7,364 nucleotides of DNA from an uncultured Synergistales bacterium (lineage in GTDB: Bacteria > Synergistota > Synergistia > Synergistales > Aminobacteriaceae). Under the pieces are notes generated by a model. That model saw only the letters and a program-made list of their open reading frames with translations, did not search any database and had not been told where the DNA came from. Location of the stretch: positions 1 to 7,364 of the forward strand of contig CAJOED010000057.1 in NCBI GenBank assembly GCA_905233335.1, read 5' to 3'. The position numbers and the translations under genes were made by a program. Shown here piece by piece: positions 5,287 to 7,364 of this stretch. Each line of letters starts with the position of its first letter. Position 1 is the first letter of the stretch.

Positions 5287-6246
5287 TTATACCCTCACCA
5301 TGTTCGGCGGCTCACTCCCGGCAAAAACCGCCTCAATGTTACGAATTACCATGAAGCCCATATCCTTGCGCGTTCCGAATGTTGCTGTTCCCACGTGGGG
5401 AAGCAGTACGACGTTCGGAAGAGTCTTCAGTGCAGGCTCTACTTCCGGCTCATGCTCGTAAACGTCAAGCCCTGCTCCCGCGATAACATGCCGTGTCAGT
5501 GCGTCGGCAAGTGCTTTCTCGTCGATTACCGGCCCGCGCGAAGTATTGATGATTATTGCGTCGGGTTTCATTTTTGCGAGTTCGGGAGCACCGATTAAGT
5601 GTTTTGTTTCGGGGGTAAGCGGCACATGAAGACTCACGAAATCAGAACGCTCTAATAACTCCTCAAGTCCGACTCTGCTCGCTCCGACTGCTTCAAGAGG
5701 CAATGACTCACGACGGCCGTAATACAGCACCTTCATGTTGAAGCCCCTTGCTGCCTTTATGCCGAAATTCGCGCCTATTCTGCCCGGACCGATTATGCCG
5801 ACAGTACGCCCGGTGATGTCGTAGCCCAGCATGTATTTCGGTGCCCATGCGAATGAGCCTGTGCGCACGATGTTATCGCCCTCAATGACACGACGAGCCG
5901 CCTCAAACATCAGGGTAAACGCAAGGTCTGCTGTTGCGTCCGTGAGTACGTCGGGAGTGTTCGAGACGTAGATGCCTTTTTCCTTTGCCGCTCTGACATC
6001 TATATTGTTGAAGCCCACGCCGTAATTCGCGATTAATTTCAGGTCATCACCTGCCATATTGATTAACTCTGCATCTATCGGATCATTCAGCATGGTAATT
6101 ACTGCCGCATAATTCTTCACCGCGTTAATGAGTTCGTCGCGGGTTGCGAGTCTCTCTTCGGGATTCACGTCGTATTCGCAGATGTTTCCGAGAGCCTTCA
6201 TGACGGACTCAGGAAGCCTCCGGGTAACGTACACTTTTCTGTTCAT
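5287..6246 (-). CDS. D-isomer-specific 2-hydroxyacid dehydrogenase, probably glyoxylate/hydroxypyruvate reductase
   Basis: The 319-residue product has the two-domain architecture of the family: a split catalytic domain around a Rossmann fold. Visible are NYGVGFNNID (74-83), the dinucleotide motif VGIIGPGRIGANFG (149-162), the NTSRGPVID strand (234-242), DVYEHEPEV (261-269) and LLPHVGTAT (281-289). The predicted catalytic triad is Arg237, Glu266 and His284, with spacing close to that of phosphoglycerate dehydrogenase. After the second beta strand the sequence YYGRRES (175-181) has Arg-Arg instead of an acidic residue, the usual sign of NADP(H) preference. It would reduce glyoxylate or hydroxypyruvate to glycolate or D-glycerate; substrate choice within the family cannot be read from sequence with certainty. 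The ATG at 6246 follows the isomerase stop by 5 nt, with GAGGA as ribosome-binding site. Confidence 0.92.
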   Translation of the reverse strand: MNRKVYVTRRLPESVMKALGNICEYDVNPEERLATRDELINAVKNYAAVITMLNDPIDAELINMAGDDLKLIANYGVGFNNIDVRAAKEKGIYVSNTPDVLTDATADLAFTLMFEAARRVIEGDNIVRTGSFAWAPKYMLGYDITGRTVGIIGPGRIGANFGIKAARGFNMKVLYYGRRESLPLEAVGASRVGLEELLERSDFVSLHVPLTPETKHLIGAPELAKMKPDAIIINTSRGPVIDEKALADALTRHVIAGAGLDVYEHEPEVEPALKTLPNVVLLPHVGTATFGTRKDMGFMVIRNIEAVFAGSEPPNMVRV

Positions 6247-6251
6247 GATTA

Positions 6252-6788
6252 CTATTCCTCAATCGTAAGCGATTCGATTACTACGTCCTTTGCGGGTCTG
6301 TCCTGCCTGTTTGTTTTGACGTGGCCGATAGCTTCTACTACATTCATGCCCTCGATGACGTGTCCGAATATCGCGTGATGTCCATCAAGCCACGGTGTCG
6401 GGACGAGCGTAATGAAGAACTGTGAGCCGCCTGTGTCGGGGCCAGCGTTCGCCATTGAGAGTATGCCGGGTGCGTTGTGCTTGAGTCCCTCGCCGAACTC
6501 GTCGGGAATGTGATAGCCGGGGCCGCCCATGCCTGTGCCGGTGGGATCTCCGCCCTGTATCATGAACTTGTCGATTACGCGGTGGAAGATTACGCCGTCA
6601 TAGAATTTTTTGTTCGTGAGGTCGACGAAATTTTTTACGGTGTTCGGTGCCAAGTCAGAGTACAATTCGATTCGGAAAGTTCCCATGTTCGTAATGAATT
6701 TTGCGACGGGACGTTTTGCTAGTTCGTCAGCAAATGCCGGGGAGCACACGAGCACTCCGAGAGTGAGAAGTTCTAAAAGTTTGCGCAT
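6252..6788 (-). CDS. Exported cyclophilin-type peptidyl-prolyl cis-trans isomerase
   Basis: Cyclophilins catalyse proline cis-trans isomerisation; this one is predicted to act outside the cytoplasm. From ATG 6788 the protein has 178 residues. It starts with a signal peptide (MRK, then a hydrophobic core LLTLGVLVCS, then PAFA with an A-x-A cleavage site before DEL, about residue 20). The mature part is a single compact cyclophilin domain with FHRV (68-71, catalytic Arg70), FMIQGGD (75-81), GSQFFI (121-126), WLDG (133-136) and HAIFG (138-142). An ATG 24 nt further upstream (6812) is in frame but overlaps the AAGGAGG ribosome-binding site, so 6788 is preferred, although the resulting 14-nt spacing is long. 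The Cys in the signal peptide lacks a lipobox (VLVC), so it is not a clear lipoprotein. It is the first gene of the minus-strand cluster. Confidence 0.92.
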   Translation of the reverse strand: MRKLLELLTLGVLVCSPAFADELAKRPVAKFITNMGTFRIELYSDLAPNTVKNFVDLTNKKFYDGVIFHRVIDKFMIQGGDPTGTGMGGPGYHIPDEFGEGLKHNAPGILSMANAGPDTGGSQFFITLVPTPWLDGHHAIFGHVIEGMNVVEAIGHVKTNRQDRPAKDVVIESLTIEE

Positions 6789-6802
6789 GATAATTATTAT
6801 TT

Positions 6803-6809
6803 CCTCCTT
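6803..6809 (-). promoter_or_regulatory. Ribosome-binding site that decides the isomerase start
   Basis: AAGGAGG lies 14 nt upstream of ATG 6788 and inside codons 2-4 of the frame that would begin at ATG 6812. A ribosome bound here cannot start at 6812, which argues for the shorter product. The A+T-rich gap (AAATAATAATTATC) is longer than usual. Confidence 0.6.
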
Positions 6810-6829
6810 CATATTTTTGTGAAAGCATA

Positions 6830-6841
6830 ATTATAATATCA
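6830..6841 (-). promoter_or_regulatory. -10 region of the promoter for the eight-gene minus-strand cluster
   Basis: On the minus strand this stretch reads TGATATTATAAT. It contains a perfect TATAAT (6835-6830) overlapping an extended -10 form TG-A-TATTAT (6841-6833). No good -35 was found 15-18 nt upstream, so it would rely on the extended -10 or an activator. Transcription would start about 6823-6827, shortly before the isomerase ribosome-binding site. This is the only good promoter I see ahead of the cluster. Confidence 0.5.
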
Positions 6842-6869
6842 CCACGACAATAAAAAGCTGTGATATTAT
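6833..6869. repeat. Perfect 10-bp inverted repeat between divergent genes
   Basis: ATAATATCAC (6833-6842) and GTGATATTAT (6860-6869) are exact reverse complements separated by 17 bp, with centres 27 bp apart. Each arm reads outward as an extended -10 element (TGATATTAT), one towards the isomerase and one towards the GH1 gene. The arms may therefore be back-to-back promoters, a two-site operator for a shared regulator, or both. The repeat is certain; its role is inferred. Confidence 0.6.
6861..6869 (+). promoter_or_regulatory. Extended -10 element for the GH1 gene
   Basis: TG-A-TATTAT gives an extended -10 with five of six matches in the hexamer and a predicted start near 6876. This leaves about 43 nt of leader before ATG 6919. 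The expected -35 positions (about 6840-6847) show no match, which fits an extended -10 promoter or one needing an activator. Confidence 0.42.
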
Positions 6870-6905
6870 TCAACTACCCACAAACTTTTACAGAAAAATT
6901 TGCGC

Positions 6906-6912
6906 AAGGAGG
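6906..6912 (+). promoter_or_regulatory. Strong ribosome-binding site of the GH1 gene
   Basis: AAGGAGG precedes ATG 6919 by 6 nt, near-ideal in sequence and spacing, and fixes the start of the partial gene. Confidence 0.8.
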
Positions 6913-6918
6913 AATTTC

Positions 6919-7364
6919 ATGAAAACTAATCTGTTTCCTTCCGACTTCCTTTGGGGAGGAGCAACCGCTGCCAATCAGTGTGAGGGAGCATATGATGCTG
7001 ACGGGCGAGGGTTATCGAGCGTTGACGTTGTGCCTGCCGGAGCCGACCGCATGAAGGTAGCACGCGGGGAAATGAAGATGCTCTCATGTCAGGACGGCTA
7101 CACTTACCCGGCACATGAAGCAATCGACTTCTACCACCACTACAAAGAAGACATAGCGTTATTCGCTGAAATGGGCTTCAGGTGCTACAGGCTGTCTGTA
7201 TCATGGACGCGCATTTTACCGAACGGCGACGATGACACACCGAACGAGAAAGGGCTTGCGTTCTATGAGGATGTTTTCAGGGAGTGCAGGAAGCACGGAA
7301 TAGAACCGCTCGTAACGATTGACCATTTCGACACACCGATAGCACTCATCAAGAAGTATGGCGG
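6919..7364 (+). CDS. Glycoside hydrolase family 1, probably 6-phospho-beta-glucosidase (3' end outside the window)
   Basis: The visible 148 residues are roughly the first third of a GH1 enzyme (about 470-480 residues). The family 1 N-terminal signature FLWGGATAANQCEGA is at 10-24, with the sugar-binding Gln20. The sequence then matches the AscB/BglA layout: a variable insert (about 30-60), YPAHEAIDFYHHYKEDIALF (63-82), EMGFRCYRLSVSWTRILPNG (84-103), and TIDHFDTP (133-140) with the sugar-contacting His136. That layout, especially the H-E-A-I-D-F-Y and K-E-D-I-A-L-F blocks, is typical of enzymes that split phosphorylated beta-glucosides after PTS uptake. The phosphate-binding residues near the C terminus and both catalytic glutamates lie beyond the window, so plain beta-glucosidase is not excluded. 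Start ATG 6919 has a strong ribosome-binding site. Confidence 0.9.
   Translation, partial: MKTNLFPSDFLWGGATAANQCEGAYDADGRGLSSVDVVPAGADRMKVARGEMKMLSCQDGYTYPAHEAIDFYHHYKEDIALFAEMGFRCYRLSVSWTRILPNGDDDTPNEKGLAFYEDVFRECRKHGIEPLVTIDHFDTPIALIKKYG

Noticed and set aside
6710..6788. Lipoprotein signal in the isomerase (Cys in VLVC)
   Set aside because: The residue before Cys is Val, not Gly, Ala or Ser. A good A-F-A signal peptidase I site follows instead.
6252..6812. Longer isomerase starting at ATG 6812
   Set aside because: Its second to fourth codons are the Shine-Dalgarno itself. The extra residues (MKEEIIII) would place acids ahead of the signal peptide.
6926..7123. Minus-strand frame antisense to the GH1 gene
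   Set aside because: It lies opposite the conserved GH1 signature blocks and has no ribosome-binding site or recognisable domain.
1..7364. CRISPR array, tRNA, rRNA or insertion sequence
   Set aside because: No regularly spaced repeats, no tRNA-like cloverleaf or T-loop motif, no rRNA-like stretch and no transposase or terminal inverted repeats were seen.

Overview
The window (about half G+C) looks like chromosomal bacterial DNA. Nearly all of it is one tightly packed co-directional minus-strand cluster of eight genes. In transcription order, from high to low coordinates, they are: an exported cyclophilin-type peptidyl-prolyl isomerase, a D-2-hydroxyacid dehydrogenase, an NAD(P)H-hydrate dehydratase (nnrD), an 81-residue two-helix membrane protein, tsaE, tsaB, a CvpA-family membrane protein and mutS2. 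Junctions are -14 to +34 nt, including two ATGA overlaps, so a single transcript is likely. Gene content and order recall gut or anaerobic lineages such as Synergistota or Firmicutes. This taxonomic guess is from memory of gene neighbourhoods and is weak; nothing in the window is diagnostic.

To the right (6813-6918) is a divergent promoter region. It holds a perfect 10-bp inverted repeat that is also a pair of outward-facing extended -10 elements. From it a plus-strand glycoside hydrolase family 1 gene, probably a 6-phospho-beta-glucosidase, starts at 6919 and runs off the window end.

To the left (1-288), immediately after the mutS2 stop codon, is a near-consensus sigma70-type promoter on the minus strand. 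It is followed by a strong Shine-Dalgarno and a GTG-started ORF of only 21 codons. Three hairpins then follow, one resembling an intrinsic terminator. The last hairpin abuts a Shine-Dalgarno-like sequence upstream of a new reading frame whose first 11 residues resemble the N terminus of Phd/YefM antitoxins. This resembles a leader/attenuator upstream of a toxin-antitoxin-type gene, or a frameshifted small gene. It is the least explained part of the window.

Functionally, TsaB and TsaE belong to the t6A tRNA-modification machinery. MutS2 acts in recombination control and, in Bacillus, in rescue of collided ribosomes. NnrD repairs damaged NAD(P)H. The dehydrogenase has the Arg-Arg signature of an NADP(H)-preferring glyoxylate/hydroxypyruvate reductase. 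The cluster is therefore mostly housekeeping, with a translation-quality and cofactor-repair flavour.
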